This document shows, in pieces, positions 1 to 7,878 of a stretch of DNA of 55,030 nucleotides; within the stretch, counting starts at the first letter, position 1, and the number at the start of each line of letters is the position of its first letter. A model generated the notes under the pieces. That model saw only the letters and a program-made list of their open reading frames with translations. It was not told the origin of the DNA and ran no database searches. The translations under genes and the position numbers were made by a program. Source of the DNA: Candidatus Omnitrophota bacterium (GTDB lineage Bacteria > Omnitrophota > Gorgyraeia > Zapsychrales > Zapsychraceae); contig JAGVNC010000008.1 of NCBI GenBank assembly GCA_020053475.1, forward strand, positions 1-55,030, written 5' to 3'.

Positions 1-13
1 CTGTTTCCACATT

Positions 14-114
14 TCGAGCTTCGCTCGACGCCCTTTGGGCGAAAAGCCATTCATCCACGGGCAAGCCCGTGGTATTCTGCCCTTCGGGGTTAATAAATTC
101 CTGCCTATCGGCAG
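14..114. repeat. Cluster of short GC-rich hairpins
   Basis: Four perfect short inverted repeats lie almost end to end: 14-19/23-28 (TCGAGC with GCTCGA), 29-33/37-41 (CGCCC with GGGCG), 55-62/65-72 (CCACGGGC with GCCCGTGG) and 101-105/110-114 (CTGCC with GGCAG). No coding frame is visible here, and the rest of the stretch to 197 is AT-rich. Such hairpin strings are common between genes in many uncultivated bacterial genomes; their function is unknown to me. Confidence 0.6.
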
Positions 115-197
115 GCAGGCAAAACTCAAAATCCAATCTTTTATATCTTGAATCTTGGATTTAAAGTTTATTTAGGGTTTAGTGTTTTGAGTTTCTA

Positions 198-2060
198 ATG
201 ATGAAAAATTCCCTTATTGCCCAAATCGTCGTTGGACTTCCCATTGAGGGGCCGTTTGATTATGCCATTCCCGCATCCCTGCGCCCGACGATTGCCATCG
301 GCCAGAGGGTGTCGGTCATTTTTAACCACCGGAAAAAAGTTGGTTACGTCGTTGGATTCAAGAACAAGAGTGCTTTTCGTAAGCTCAGTTCGGTCTTGGG
401 CGTTTTAGACAAACAGCCGGCGCTTACGCCCCAAGCGTTGACGCTGACAAAAATGGTCAGTGAATGCTGCGGTTCGTCCTGGGGGGAAGCGATTGAAACG
501 TATTTGCCTAAACAACTGCGTAATAATAAGCCGTTGGAGGATCCTAATCCTCTTCCCGCGGTTACTCTTGCCGACAGAAGACCTGACGTGACGCTGATCC
601 ACGACGTGAGCCGCACGCAGAGCTGGCCGCTGATGATGGACGCGATCAGCCAAACGCTGGCCCAGAAACGCAGTGTCATTTTTCTTGTCCCGGGGGCTCA
701 TTTCATTAAAGACGTCCAAGCTCAATGCGCTAAATATCCGGAGAAAATTACGTCGTTGTTTTTGGTTTACGATAAAAAGCCTAAGCCGCAACAAGAAACT
801 GACCAATGGCTGAAGCTGCGTCATTCCCCGCCGGTCGTGATTGTGGGTACTCGCTCGGCGGTGTTTGCACCGTTGCCTTCGTTGGGATTGATCGTCGTTT
901 ACGAAGAAGAAAATTCGTCTTACAAACAGGAACAAGTGCCGCATTACCACGCTCGCGATGTCGCGTTGATGCGTTCGCAGATCGAAGGGGCGGACGTACT
1001 TGTGGTGAGTGCCGTTCCTTCGGCTGAAACGTGGTTTTTAGCTCAGCGCAAGAAATGGAAAAGGATAGGATTCCCCGTTGACCCTTCGTCAGCGGTCACG
1101 GTCGTCGACATGCGACAGTACAATCCGCGCCGCCATTCGATTTTGTCGTTTCCGTTGCAGACGGCGCTCCAGAAAACATTGGAACAAAATGGCAAGGTGA
1201 TTTTGTATTTCAACCGCAAGGGGTTTAGCCGTATCACGCGTTGCAATCAATGCGGGTTTACAGTAAGCTGCCCGCGTTGCGATATCCCGCTCAAATATAT
1301 TTTTACGAAAAAAAAGATGGTTTGTTCGAGCTGCGGGCACGAAACTGACCTGCCGAAAATCTGTCCGTCATGCAAAGGCGCTTATCTGCGTTCGATGGGG
1401 ACAGGCATCGAAAAGTTGGAGAGTGAGGTGGCACGGCTTTTTCCGCAAGCGCGTACCGGCCGCTACGAAAGAGAATCAACAACAGCGCCATCGCAGGCGA
1501 ACGTGTTGATTGCGACCCAAGCGTTATTGCGGCTCGAAGACAATTGGCCGGCGGATTTGGTTGCTGTCATGAATTTTGACAATGAGCTTAATCATGCCGA
1601 TTTTCGTAGCGCCAACCGAGCGTTGTCATTACTTGTCCACTTTCGGCTCTGGGCGCGTCAAAAACTAATGATCCAAACCACAATGCCGGACAACGATTGC
1701 GTCAAAACGGCCAAGACGCTGAATTTTGCCGCTTTTTACAAGAGAGAATTAAAGGCGCGCAAAGAAGTCGGCTTGCCTCCACACACGCATTTGGTCGCGT
1801 TGACATTGCGCGGCCCCGACGAGCAAGTATTAAACGAGCAAAGCCAGCAGCTTTACGAATTATTAAAGAAGGACGCCCCTTCGGGGGTCGATATCTCCGA
1901 ACCGTTTAGCGAAGGCGCGCCAAAGTTGCGCGACAAGTACCGATTGATTATAATACTCAAGGGCAAGAAGACAGCAGGCTTGTTGGCATTGGCCAAGAAA
2001 ACCATGAAAAAAGTCCGGCGCAAGAAGGGGACCGTGATTGGGCTGGATGGGAATCCTTAA
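198..2060 (+). CDS. priA: PriA-like replication restart protein with degenerate helicase motifs
   Basis: 620 residues. The overall architecture is PriA: an N-terminal DNA-binding region, a helicase core, and eight zinc-binding cysteines in CxxC pairs at residues 349/352, 358/361, 376/379 and 389/392, all intact. PriA loads the primosome at stalled forks. The ATPase motifs are not intact. The position of the Walker A (GVTGSGKTE in typical PriA) reads HDVSRTQSW at 135-143. The DEEH box reads YEEE at 235-238, although the following SSYKQEQVPHYHARD is conserved. The GRAGR motif VI is replaced by LWAR near 484-487. The protein is therefore probably a non-helicase PriA, as known in Actinobacteria. 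ATG codons at 198 and 201 are both possible starts; no strong ribosome binding site is seen. fmt follows, the usual neighbour. Confidence 0.9.
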   Translation: MMKNSLIAQIVVGLPIEGPFDYAIPASLRPTIAIGQRVSVIFNHRKKVGYVVGFKNKSAFRKLSSVLGVLDKQPALTPQALTLTKMVSECCGSSWGEAIETYLPKQLRNNKPLEDPNPLPAVTLADRRPDVTLIHDVSRTQSWPLMMDAISQTLAQKRSVIFLVPGAHFIKDVQAQCAKYPEKITSLFLVYDKKPKPQQETDQWLKLRHSPPVVIVGTRSAVFAPLPSLGLIVVYEEENSSYKQEQVPHYHARDVALMRSQIEGADVLVVSAVPSAETWFLAQRKKWKRIGFPVDPSSAVTVVDMRQYNPRRHSILSFPLQTALQKTLEQNGKVILYFNRKGFSRITRCNQCGFTVSCPRCDIPLKYIFTKKKMVCSSCGHETDLPKICPSCKGAYLRSMGTGIEKLESEVARLFPQARTGRYERESTTAPSQANVLIATQALLRLEDNWPADLVAVMNFDNELNHADFRSANRALSLLVHFRLWARQKLMIQTTMPDNDCVKTAKTLNFAAFYKRELKARKEVGLPPHTHLVALTLRGPDEQVLNEQSQQLYELLKKDAPSGVDISEPFSEGAPKLRDKYRLIIILKGKKTAGLLALAKKTMKKVRRKKGTVIGLDGNP

Positions 2061-2068
2061 TAGCTGCC

Positions 2069-2124
2069 GACAGTCGCCGGTCGCTAGCAGTCAGTTTTTG
2101 CTGGTCACCAGTGACAGGTGACGG
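2069..2124. repeat. Long imperfect inverted repeat between priA and fmt
   Basis: The arms 2069-2094 and 2100-2124 are imperfect reverse complements around a T-rich loop (both read GTCxCCxGTCxCT when the right arm is reversed). Similar imperfect hairpins with short-period arms occur at 11981-12048 and 28188-28300. No coding sequence fits. Confidence 0.45.
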
Positions 2125-2137
2125 GCCACTTACTTAT

Positions 2138-3109
2138 ATGACCATAATCTTTTTCGGCAGTGACGATTTCGCGGCAACACACCTGGAGGCGCTGGTTAAG
2201 ACCAAGCACCGGATTGTGGGATGCGTCACGCCTTTGGACAAACCGCAGGGCCGCGGCATGAAAATGATTTATTCGCCGGTCAAGACGATCGCCGTCGAGA
2301 ACAACATCCCCGTGTGGCAGCCTGCGGACGCGCGCGACACAACATTCCTCGACCAATTAAAAAAAGCCGGCGCTGATCTGTTTGTCGTGATTGCTTACGG
2401 ACGGATCCTGCCGTTGAGCGTGCTGGGCCTGGCGAAAAAAATGGCCGTTAATGTCCATGCGTCGTTGTTGCCCAAATACCGCGGGGCGGCCCCCATTAAC
2501 TGGGCGATCATGAACGGGGATGAGGAAACGGGCCTCACGATCATTAAAATGAACGAGCAAATGGATGCAGGGGACATTCTGGTGCAGGAAAAAATTTCCA
2601 TTGCTCCATTGGAAACATCTCCTTCTCTCCGCCGGAAAATGATCCGTGTCGGGCCTACACTTTTACGCAACGCCATTCAATCCATTGAAGAAGACCACTA
2701 TGTCATGACCAAGCAGGACCCTAAAGCTGCCACGCTGGCGCCCAAGCTGACCAAAGAATTGGGAAGGATCGATTGGAACAAGAGCGCCCGACAAATCGAA
2801 TGTTTGGTGCGAGGGCTGTTGCCTTGGCCCAGCGCGTACACATTTTATCAAGGGAAGATGCTTAAGGTCCTCGAAGCTGAAGTGGGCCCGGCCCTATCCG
2901 CGGTCCAGACCCAAAAAATTCATCCTCAACCCGGTGACATTCTAGAAGTTTCCGCCAAAGGTATTTTGGTTGCCACATCCACGTCGTTCACGGCCGCCTA
3001 TCACGGGAGCCTTCTCATCAAACAAGTCCACCTTGAATCAGCCAAACTGATGACCGCCGGCGAATTTATCCGCGGCCACGCGATCAAACCCGGCGAAAAG
3101 TTGGGGTAA
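2138..3109 (+). CDS. fmt: Methionyl-tRNA formyltransferase
   Basis: 323 residues, the usual family length. It transfers a formyl group from 10-formyl-tetrahydrofolate to Met-tRNA(fMet) in the cytoplasm. Diagnostic parts are the N-terminal FFGSDDFA strand, FVVIAYGRILP (82-92), the formate-binding NVHASLLPKYRGAAPINW (from 105; N105 and H107 match the catalytic pair), MDAGDI (142-147, catalytic Asp) and a C-terminal domain with IRGL-like VRGLLPWPSAYT. I chose the ATG at 2138 because the protein then begins right at the first beta strand; a GTG at 2111 would add nine residues from the preceding hairpin. It lies 77 bp after priA and is probably co-transcribed. Confidence 0.95.
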   Translation: MTIIFFGSDDFAATHLEALVKTKHRIVGCVTPLDKPQGRGMKMIYSPVKTIAVENNIPVWQPADARDTTFLDQLKKAGADLFVVIAYGRILPLSVLGLAKKMAVNVHASLLPKYRGAAPINWAIMNGDEETGLTIIKMNEQMDAGDILVQEKISIAPLETSPSLRRKMIRVGPTLLRNAIQSIEEDHYVMTKQDPKAATLAPKLTKELGRIDWNKSARQIECLVRGLLPWPSAYTFYQGKMLKVLEAEVGPALSAVQTQKIHPQPGDILEVSAKGILVATSTSFTAAYHGSLLIKQVHLESAKLMTAGEFIRGHAIKPGEKLG

Positions 3110-3381
3110 GGCTCAATGGTTTTTTTCATGGAACTTCTTGAAAACATTTAAAGCGCGTGTCATAATCCCATGTGATGAGTTTTCCGATCGCGTTGATGTG
3201 GCGGAAAATTCCCTTGATTTTTCTAACTTTCCCAGCTTGCGGGACAAAAGCATCCTTTGGGGCACAGACGTTCCTCAGGACTACCTCAGTCCCTGACCAT
3301 AGATGATGTTAACCGTTTTTTAGTATTTAGGTTGACGTTTTGCTCTGAACCAATGGAGCAAAAAATTAAGGAGGTTAGAAA

Positions 3382-4059
3382 ATGTATTATTGGAATGAAA
3401 TATTGTTGGTTCCCGCAAAAACAATTCTTGCCCAGGTCAGTCAATTTATCGTTAGTGTCCTCCTCGTTCTTCTTCTTCTAATCGTCGGCTGGGCCATCTC
3501 CACATTTATCATCAAGGCGGGGGTTACGCGGCTGTTAAAGATTTTGAAATTAGATGAACTCGCCGATCGGATTGAGTTAACCGGCATCTTGAGCAAGGGC
3601 GGGGTTAAGTACTCCCTCTCCGAGCTCGTGGGAGAAACCGCGTATTGGTTATCCATTCTGATCACGTTTGTCGTTGCCTTGAACGCCGCGGGGCTGACGA
3701 TTGCCGCCGATCTTTTACAGAGGATCGGGCTTTTTGTCCCCAACGTGATCGCCGCCATCTTCATCCTGATTGCCGGGATGTTTTTGGCCGTCGTCATGAG
3801 GAATATCGTGATCACCTCCGCCAGTAACGCTGGTTTTTCTCAAGTCAACCTTTTCGGGAAAATCACCGAAATTGTGATCGGCGTATTTGCTGTTGCGATG
3901 GCTTTAGAGCAGCTGCAAATCGGGGCCATGATTATTCAAATGACGGTCACCATTATCTTGGGATCCCTTGGGTTAGGCTTCGCGTTAGCCTTTGGGTTGG
4001 GGTGCAAGGATATTGTGGGGAAATCCGTTGAGAAGATTCTTCAAGAGCTGAAGAAGTGA
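3382..4059 (+). CDS. Small MscS/CmpX-like membrane protein (conserved TM-helix family), paralogue 1
   Basis: 225 residues with a perfect ribosome binding site (AAGGAGG, 3368-3374) before the ATG. I see about five hydrophobic segments, at roughly 20-47, 80-102, 112-140, 155-175 and 180-205. The last contains LGLGFALAFGLGCKDIVGK, the signature of the conserved TM helix family (Pfam TM_helix, as in CmpX) related to the pore of MscS channels. The cytoplasmic beta domain of MscS is absent, so gating by tension is not certain. Two paralogues are at 46544-47212 and 47570-48229. The 270-bp upstream stretch holds no gene that I can support. Confidence 0.75.
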   Translation: MYYWNEILLVPAKTILAQVSQFIVSVLLVLLLLIVGWAISTFIIKAGVTRLLKILKLDELADRIELTGILSKGGVKYSLSELVGETAYWLSILITFVVALNAAGLTIAADLLQRIGLFVPNVIAAIFILIAGMFLAVVMRNIVITSASNAGFSQVNLFGKITEIVIGVFAVAMALEQLQIGAMIIQMTVTIILGSLGLGFALAFGLGCKDIVGKSVEKILQELKK

Positions 4060-4067
4060 GTTTTAAA

Positions 4068-4099
4068 TGAGTTCTGGGGACATATGTCCCCAGAACTCA
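4068..4099. repeat. Perfect 32-bp palindrome
   Basis: Two 16-base arms, TGAGTTCTGGGGACAT and its exact reverse complement, meet with no loop. There is no T tract, so it is not a normal terminator. It sits just 13 bp before the HTH-like gene and could be its operator, or a mobile REP-like palindrome. The 12-mer TGAGTTCTGGGG recurs at 42547-42558 next to another palindrome. Confidence 0.8.
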
Positions 4100-4112
4100 C
4101 TTAAGAATGTTT

Positions 4113-4367
4113 ATGCCAGAACCCCGTGATTTTGGTCCCCAGCCGTTGGCCCCAGTGATGGCACGTTTAGGAATCACAAACCACGATCTCGTCGCAGCAT
4201 CCAGCGATCAGTTGACATACAAGATGATTGCGAAAGGATGCAAAGGCCGGAAGCTCACGCCCAACGTGCAGAATAAAATCCTTGCGGCGTTGCGCGCCTT
4301 GCGCCCGGAGGCGAACGTGGCGCTCAGAGAAATTTTTAATTATCAGAAGTCATCAGTGGCCAAATAA
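4113..4367 (+). CDS. Small HTH-like protein of unknown function
   Basis: 84 residues from ATG 4113 (ATG 4107 would add two). The segment LTYKMIAKGCKGRKLTPNVQ followed by NKILAALRAL resembles the recognition-helix region of small XRE/Cro-type DNA-binding proteins, with a basic GRKLT turn. No second domain is visible. A near-adjacent 32-bp perfect palindrome upstream would be a natural operator, but this is inference. The gene ends at a strong terminator shared with the basic peptide gene on the other strand. Function unknown. Confidence 0.65.
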   Translation: MPEPRDFGPQPLAPVMARLGITNHDLVAASSDQLTYKMIAKGCKGRKLTPNVQNKILAALRALRPEANVALREIFNYQKSSVAK

Positions 4368-4400
4368 AAAACCCTCTAAGAATTCTTAGAGGGTTTTTTA
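4367..4400. terminator. Bidirectional intrinsic terminator
   Basis: An 11-bp perfect inverted repeat (CCCTCTAAGAA with TTCTTAGAGGG, 4372-4393) is flanked by A6 on the left and T6 on the right. It serves the HTH-like gene (plus) and the basic peptide gene (minus). Confidence 0.9.
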
Positions 4401-4415
4401 TTGAATATCGAGAAG

Positions 4416-4487
4416 CTATCTTCTTCTTCTTTTCGCTGTTTTTCTTTTCGCTGTTCTTTTCTTGGCTTTCTTTCTTTTCGCTGGCAT
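4416..4487 (-). CDS. 23-residue Lys/Arg-rich basic peptide
   Basis: A very short gene read from ATG (4487-4485) to TAG (4418-4416). The peptide starts MPAKRKKAKK, carries repeated (T/P)AKRK units and ends AKRRRR: 17 of 23 residues are Lys or Arg and none is acidic. Support for translation is strong: a perfect AGGAGG box seven bases before the ATG, and an intrinsic terminator right after the stop. Its composition recalls the tails of histone H1-like or HU-tail proteins and very short nucleoid or ribosome-associated peptides; a DNA- or RNA-binding role is inference. It lies convergent to the HTH-like gene. Confidence 0.75.
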   Translation of the reverse strand: MPAKRKKAKKRTAKRKTAKRRRR

Positions 4488-4580
4488 ATTTATTCCTCCT
4501 TTATCAAGAGTCATTTACTGCCATTTCTTTATTTATCTTAACACACCCCTATCGATATCCTTAAGTTATTTCAGATATAA

Positions 4581-4611
4581 TTGAAGGCATTTTTCAATAA
4601 CCTGTTATAAT
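4581..4611 (+). promoter_or_regulatory. Promoter candidate with extended -10
   Basis: TTGAAG (4581-4586) and TATAAT (4606-4611) with a 19-bp spacer; the TG two bases before the -10 makes an extended -10 (TGTTATAAT). Transcription would begin near 4618, either giving an almost leaderless message for the frame at 4620 or a 170-base leader for the gene at 4790. Confidence 0.5.
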
Positions 4612-4619
4612 AAATTTAA

Positions 4620-4778
4620 ATGAATAAAAAGATAGTAACCTCCCGAAAGGGACGGAAGTGCAAGCAGTTTCGCTGCAAACAGATCTTAAGCATTTATAAT
4701 CATGAGACCCGCTGCCACATCCATTCCCACAACGTATCCCCCGGAACAAAGAAACAAGACGCAAAGAAACGTGATTGA
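4620..4778 (+). CDS. Possible 52-residue Cys/His-containing peptide
   Basis: An ATG frame of 52 codons beginning MNKKIVTSRKGRKCKQFRCK and ending with a basic tail. It has C14, C19 and a CHIHSH cluster, which could bind a metal. It begins one or two bases from the predicted transcription start and stops 11 bp before the next gene, so it may be a leaderless first gene of a two-gene operon. There is no ribosome binding site and I know no homologue; it may be just leader RNA. Confidence 0.35.
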   Translation: MNKKIVTSRKGRKCKQFRCKQILSIYNHETRCHIHSHNVSPGTKKQDAKKRD

Positions 4779-4789
4779 AGGCGGCACCC

Positions 4790-5515
4790 ATGATTAACCT
4801 CATCGACGGCGGCATCCAGCATTCGAATATTTTTTTGCACATGCCCTTGTTTGATTCCATCACGTACAAGGGCTGCGTTGACGGTAAAGTCCGCAAATAT
4901 TGCGCCATTCGCGAAGATCAACAATGCCAATTTCTTGTCCTCAATGTGATTCGTAAAGAGGAAGATATCATCTGGGACGCGGTGGAAGATCTGATTGGGC
5001 GCAGCGTGATCCAAGTGGCAAGCGGCGTGCACGGCGTGTATGTGTTTGATTTGCTCACAATTGACATTCACAAGGAAGTCAAAACATTCAATCCTAATGA
5101 ATTAACAGTGGTTCTAAGCAACCACGCGCGCAAGACAGCGCCCGGAACTGTTCGGCTGATCAAATATTCAAGTGTGTATGGGTTATTGCAGAAGATGCTC
5201 GATGAAAGCTGGGGCAAAATTACGCTCAAGACAGCAGTGGAGGTGTTTAATGATAAACCATGTTTTTTTGATTTGCTCGTGAAGCGCTTGATTAAGAATT
5301 TTGAGTTTTCGCACGACCCGGGGATTCTTTTGCTTAACGATTTAAGCCAAGACCCGATTTTTAATCCTGCGGACGAACAGCAGCAGTCCCGGTTAAAGGC
5401 GCTCATGAAAGCGCAGATCCCAACCACCGTCGAGTTTCCCCCGGAAGTCTACATCCAGGATAAAAACGGGCTGCGGGAGCTGCTTTCGGAATCAGAGATT
5501 AAAAGAAATTCATAA
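4790..5515 (+). CDS. Conserved protein of unknown function
   Basis: 241 residues from the ATG at 4790, with GAAGG eight bases upstream; a TTG 15 bases earlier is also in frame. The protein is soluble, with no signal peptide or membrane segment. The first half is rich in beta strands (VLNVIRKEEDIIWDAVEDLI, VIQVASGVHGVYVFDLL); the second half looks helical. I recognise no catalytic motif or domain. A strong terminator follows 24 bp after the stop, so it forms its own short transcription unit. Confidence 0.75.
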   Translation: MINLIDGGIQHSNIFLHMPLFDSITYKGCVDGKVRKYCAIREDQQCQFLVLNVIRKEEDIIWDAVEDLIGRSVIQVASGVHGVYVFDLLTIDIHKEVKTFNPNELTVVLSNHARKTAPGTVRLIKYSSVYGLLQKMLDESWGKITLKTAVEVFNDKPCFFDLLVKRLIKNFEFSHDPGILLLNDLSQDPIFNPADEQQQSRLKALMKAQIPTTVEFPPEVYIQDKNGLRELLSESEIKRNS

Positions 5516-5539
5516 AAGAGAAGAAATGTTTAACAAAAG

Positions 5540-5564
5540 AGCCCGGTGTTTAGCCGGGCTTTTT
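5540..5564 (+). terminator. Intrinsic terminator
   Basis: Stem AGCCCGG (5540-5546) with CCGGGCT (5554-5560), loop of seven, then TTTTT. An A-run before the stem allows use on the minus strand too, where it is downstream of the GH26-like gene. Confidence 0.85.
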
Positions 5565-5592
5565 GATGTGAGCATGTTATGATCTTTACAGA

Positions 5593-7152
5593 TTACGGTT
5601 GTGGCACGCTGATAATATTCGGTTGATTCAACTTATCGATCCAATGCTGGATGATGTCTGGATGAGCGTTTTGGATTTGAAAATCTCCCCACTCAGGCTC
5701 TGCGCCAACTTCCGCGTAATTCACACTAGAGTAGCAAAAGGCCTTGCCTTTGTTTTCCATTATGTCGAAATAAGGAACAAACCATTTGTCCCAAGTCTCA
5801 GGATCTTGCATATCCAGATCGTACGGCGGCTCAAGATTCGCATTGGGGCCGCTTTCCGCAGTGAGGAAAGGCCTCTTAGCAGAAAGTCCACTCGGCAGCA
5901 CTACGCTTTTTTCTTCTGAGAATTTTTTAATAAAATAATTTGTTTTAGATTTCCCGTAAGGCTGGATAATGCTTGCAAATAGGTCAGCCCCGACCCAGTC
6001 CGCGTAGGCATCTCCCGGATACAACTTTTCCCACGAGACCAGATCCCCTACGGCGATGAGGACCCAAGCGACAACAATATTCTCCGGAGCTTTTGATTTG
6101 AGCGTGTCCACAACTGTTCTAAAGGCATCGGCAAAATAATCCGGATTATAATTATACATCGGCGCGTTCGCTTCTTTGCCGGGAATAATAAAGATAACAC
6201 CATCCGGGTTATTGGGATCGACACCCTTGTGTTCCAGATGATATTGGTGAAACATGTCTCCAAAGGCTTCGAGGACATCTTTTTTGTCGCCGTTAATGAT
6301 TTCTAGGTCATGGGGAATGCCTAGCCCCATGGGGTCCGGCTCTGTCCAATAAATAGATATGACGGGGATCCCTTTCGTGTGATCCAAATCATATTTCATT
6401 AACGCGACTGAGTCCGCAATATTCGATGAGTGGGAATTATAAAGAGATAAGTCTACACTAAACATGATCGGGACTTTGTTTGGGAAGTAATTCGTATAAT
6501 CTGTGTAATATTTTTCCGTTGAAGTATAGATGCACTGAAGGGTGCCGTCAAAATTCCCTGTTTTAAGGTTCTCATAAGTGTAGGGGTTATAGGCCAGGAA
6601 ATTCACAGACATAATATTTGATTTGGCTTTGGTGACTTTATTGTGGACCAAGAAGCTGGCGGTAAACGCGGGAAGGTCTTTTCCGTTAAAGTGAACAACA
6701 AGAGTTTCCGGGCTAAGATAATCAAAGATGGTGTATTTAATGATCAAAACATTCCCGTTTTCAGGATTTGTGACAGCGATATAAACTTCAGGATTATAAA
6801 AGTTGGTTCCTTGAACAGTGATTTGATTGCAGCTTTTGGATAAATCACATGTTGACGGGGTCATGCTTGTAATCTGAGGTTTGTCTGCGGAGCTTTCCTG
6901 AGAATCGTTGTTGAAAAGTTGTGAAGCTTCAGTGCTCTCTAATATAATCCCTCCATCAACGAACGGATCTTTGGTTTCTCTGGGTCTTGGATCAGGTGGT
7001 AGTTGCAGTCGAGTTGCGGAGGGATGATTTCTTTTCCCCCATCGAAGAAGACGTTGTCCATCGTCATTTTGGTCGGCAAAAGCGGGAAGTAGATTGACAA
7101 ATAAAAGAAAAAATAGTGCAATGGCTGTGTTACGGTAAATAGTGGTTTTCAT
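5593..7152 (-). CDS. Secreted TIG/IPT + GH26-like glycoside hydrolase
   Basis: 519 residues from ATG 7152, preceded by AAAGGGGAG; an in-frame ATG further upstream has no ribosome site. Signal peptide 1-27 (AFALFF-type core, cleavage near AFA-DQ). Residues 92-188 form a TIG/IPT Ig-like module with a C102/C108 pair, clearly the same module that opens the two giant proteins at 15362 and 20781. Residues about 200-510 look like a TIM barrel of the GH26 kind (beta-mannanases and relatives): PGKEANAP (E327 as candidate acid/base), YPGDAYADWVGADLF (378-392) and PFLTAESG (E433 as candidate nucleophile). Exported, probably by the type II system in this window. The substrate cannot be read from sequence. 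Confidence 0.7.
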   Translation of the reverse strand: MKTTIYRNTAIALFFLLFVNLLPAFADQNDDGQRLLRWGKRNHPSATRLQLPPDPRPRETKDPFVDGGIILESTEASQLFNNDSQESSADKPQITSMTPSTCDLSKSCNQITVQGTNFYNPEVYIAVTNPENGNVLIIKYTIFDYLSPETLVVHFNGKDLPAFTASFLVHNKVTKAKSNIMSVNFLAYNPYTYENLKTGNFDGTLQCIYTSTEKYYTDYTNYFPNKVPIMFSVDLSLYNSHSSNIADSVALMKYDLDHTKGIPVISIYWTEPDPMGLGIPHDLEIINGDKKDVLEAFGDMFHQYHLEHKGVDPNNPDGVIFIIPGKEANAPMYNYNPDYFADAFRTVVDTLKSKAPENIVVAWVLIAVGDLVSWEKLYPGDAYADWVGADLFASIIQPYGKSKTNYFIKKFSEEKSVVLPSGLSAKRPFLTAESGPNANLEPPYDLDMQDPETWDKWFVPYFDIMENKGKAFCYSSVNYAEVGAEPEWGDFQIQNAHPDIIQHWIDKLNQPNIISVPQP

Positions 7153-7191
7153 TTCATTTCTCCCCTTTAAATTCCATTTTTTATGAAATGT

Positions 7192-7223
7192 ATTATAATA
7201 ATAACGTCGCGCACAACTGTTAA
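7192..7223 (-). promoter_or_regulatory. Weak promoter candidate for the GH26-like gene
   Basis: On the minus strand TATAAT (7197-7192) with TTAACA (7223-7218) 20 bp upstream. The spacing is long, so only the -10 is convincing. No riboswitch is seen here, unlike the two giant genes. Confidence 0.3.
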
Positions 7224-7368
7224 AATATAACATTTTATTTTATCAATAACCAATTTTTTAGCTGATTTTTTAGAAGCTAAATTTTTGTAAATTGTTGGAA
7301 TATAATGATTTATGAAATAGTTATTGATGGATTATAAATCTTCAATGGATTAACTAGGAATTCTATCT

Positions 7369-7872
7369 TTGCCCTATCACAATCGTAAATATACGTTCCG
7401 TTTTAAAGAAAAAAAGGTCATTTTTAACAAGCTTGCACATGAGTCGGAGTTTCATCCGTTCGCCAAAGCGTTGGTGTATGCGCTCTATCATAAGGAATAT
7501 CCGACGCTGCGCGTCGAAGCCAAGATCAATGACCGCTTCCAGCCGGATTTAAATGCCGTTGGATTTGATGGGACAATGCTTTTTTGGGCGGAAGTCGGTC
7601 CTGTTTCTCTTACAAAAATAGAAAAGCTGTTTAAGAAGTATCGCAAGGCCCATTTTGTGTTTATTCGGGAAGAAAAAGAAAGCGGTATTTTTCAGAAACA
7701 ACTAGACAAGATGGCCAAAGACATGCATCGTCTCCCTTGGGTAGATATTGTCGTGTACCCAGTGCATTTTCACGAGTGGAACGTCAGCGACGAAGGCGAT
7801 GTATTTATCCGTAAAGAGGACGTCACCATCATTCCCTGGCATGAGCCGGAGGGAAGGATGAAGTACTATTAA
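7369..7872 (+). CDS. YaeQ-like protein (PD-(D/E)XK fold)
   Basis: 167 residues. The start is a TTG at 7369 (AGGA nine bases upstream); an in-frame stop lies just before, and no ATG fits. The layout matches YaeQ: a beta hairpin near the N terminus (KYTFRFKEKKVIF), a helix with FHPFAKALVYALYH, then QPDL (D60) and LFWAEVGP (E75), the remnants of a PD-(D/E)XK nuclease core, followed by the KIEKLFKKYRKAHFVFI alpha/beta unit. YaeQ has no proven enzymatic activity. It lies alone between the GH26-like gene and ssb. Confidence 0.6.
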   Translation: MPYHNRKYTFRFKEKKVIFNKLAHESEFHPFAKALVYALYHKEYPTLRVEAKINDRFQPDLNAVGFDGTMLFWAEVGPVSLTKIEKLFKKYRKAHFVFIREEKESGIFQKQLDKMAKDMHRLPWVDIVVYPVHFHEWNVSDEGDVFIRKEDVTIIPWHEPEGRMKYY

Positions 7873-7878
7873 TAAATA

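Noticed and set aside
7153-7233. 27-residue extension of the GH26-like protein
   Set aside because: The upstream ATG has no ribosome site, and the extension covers the -10 and ribosome-binding region; the signal peptide starts at 7152.
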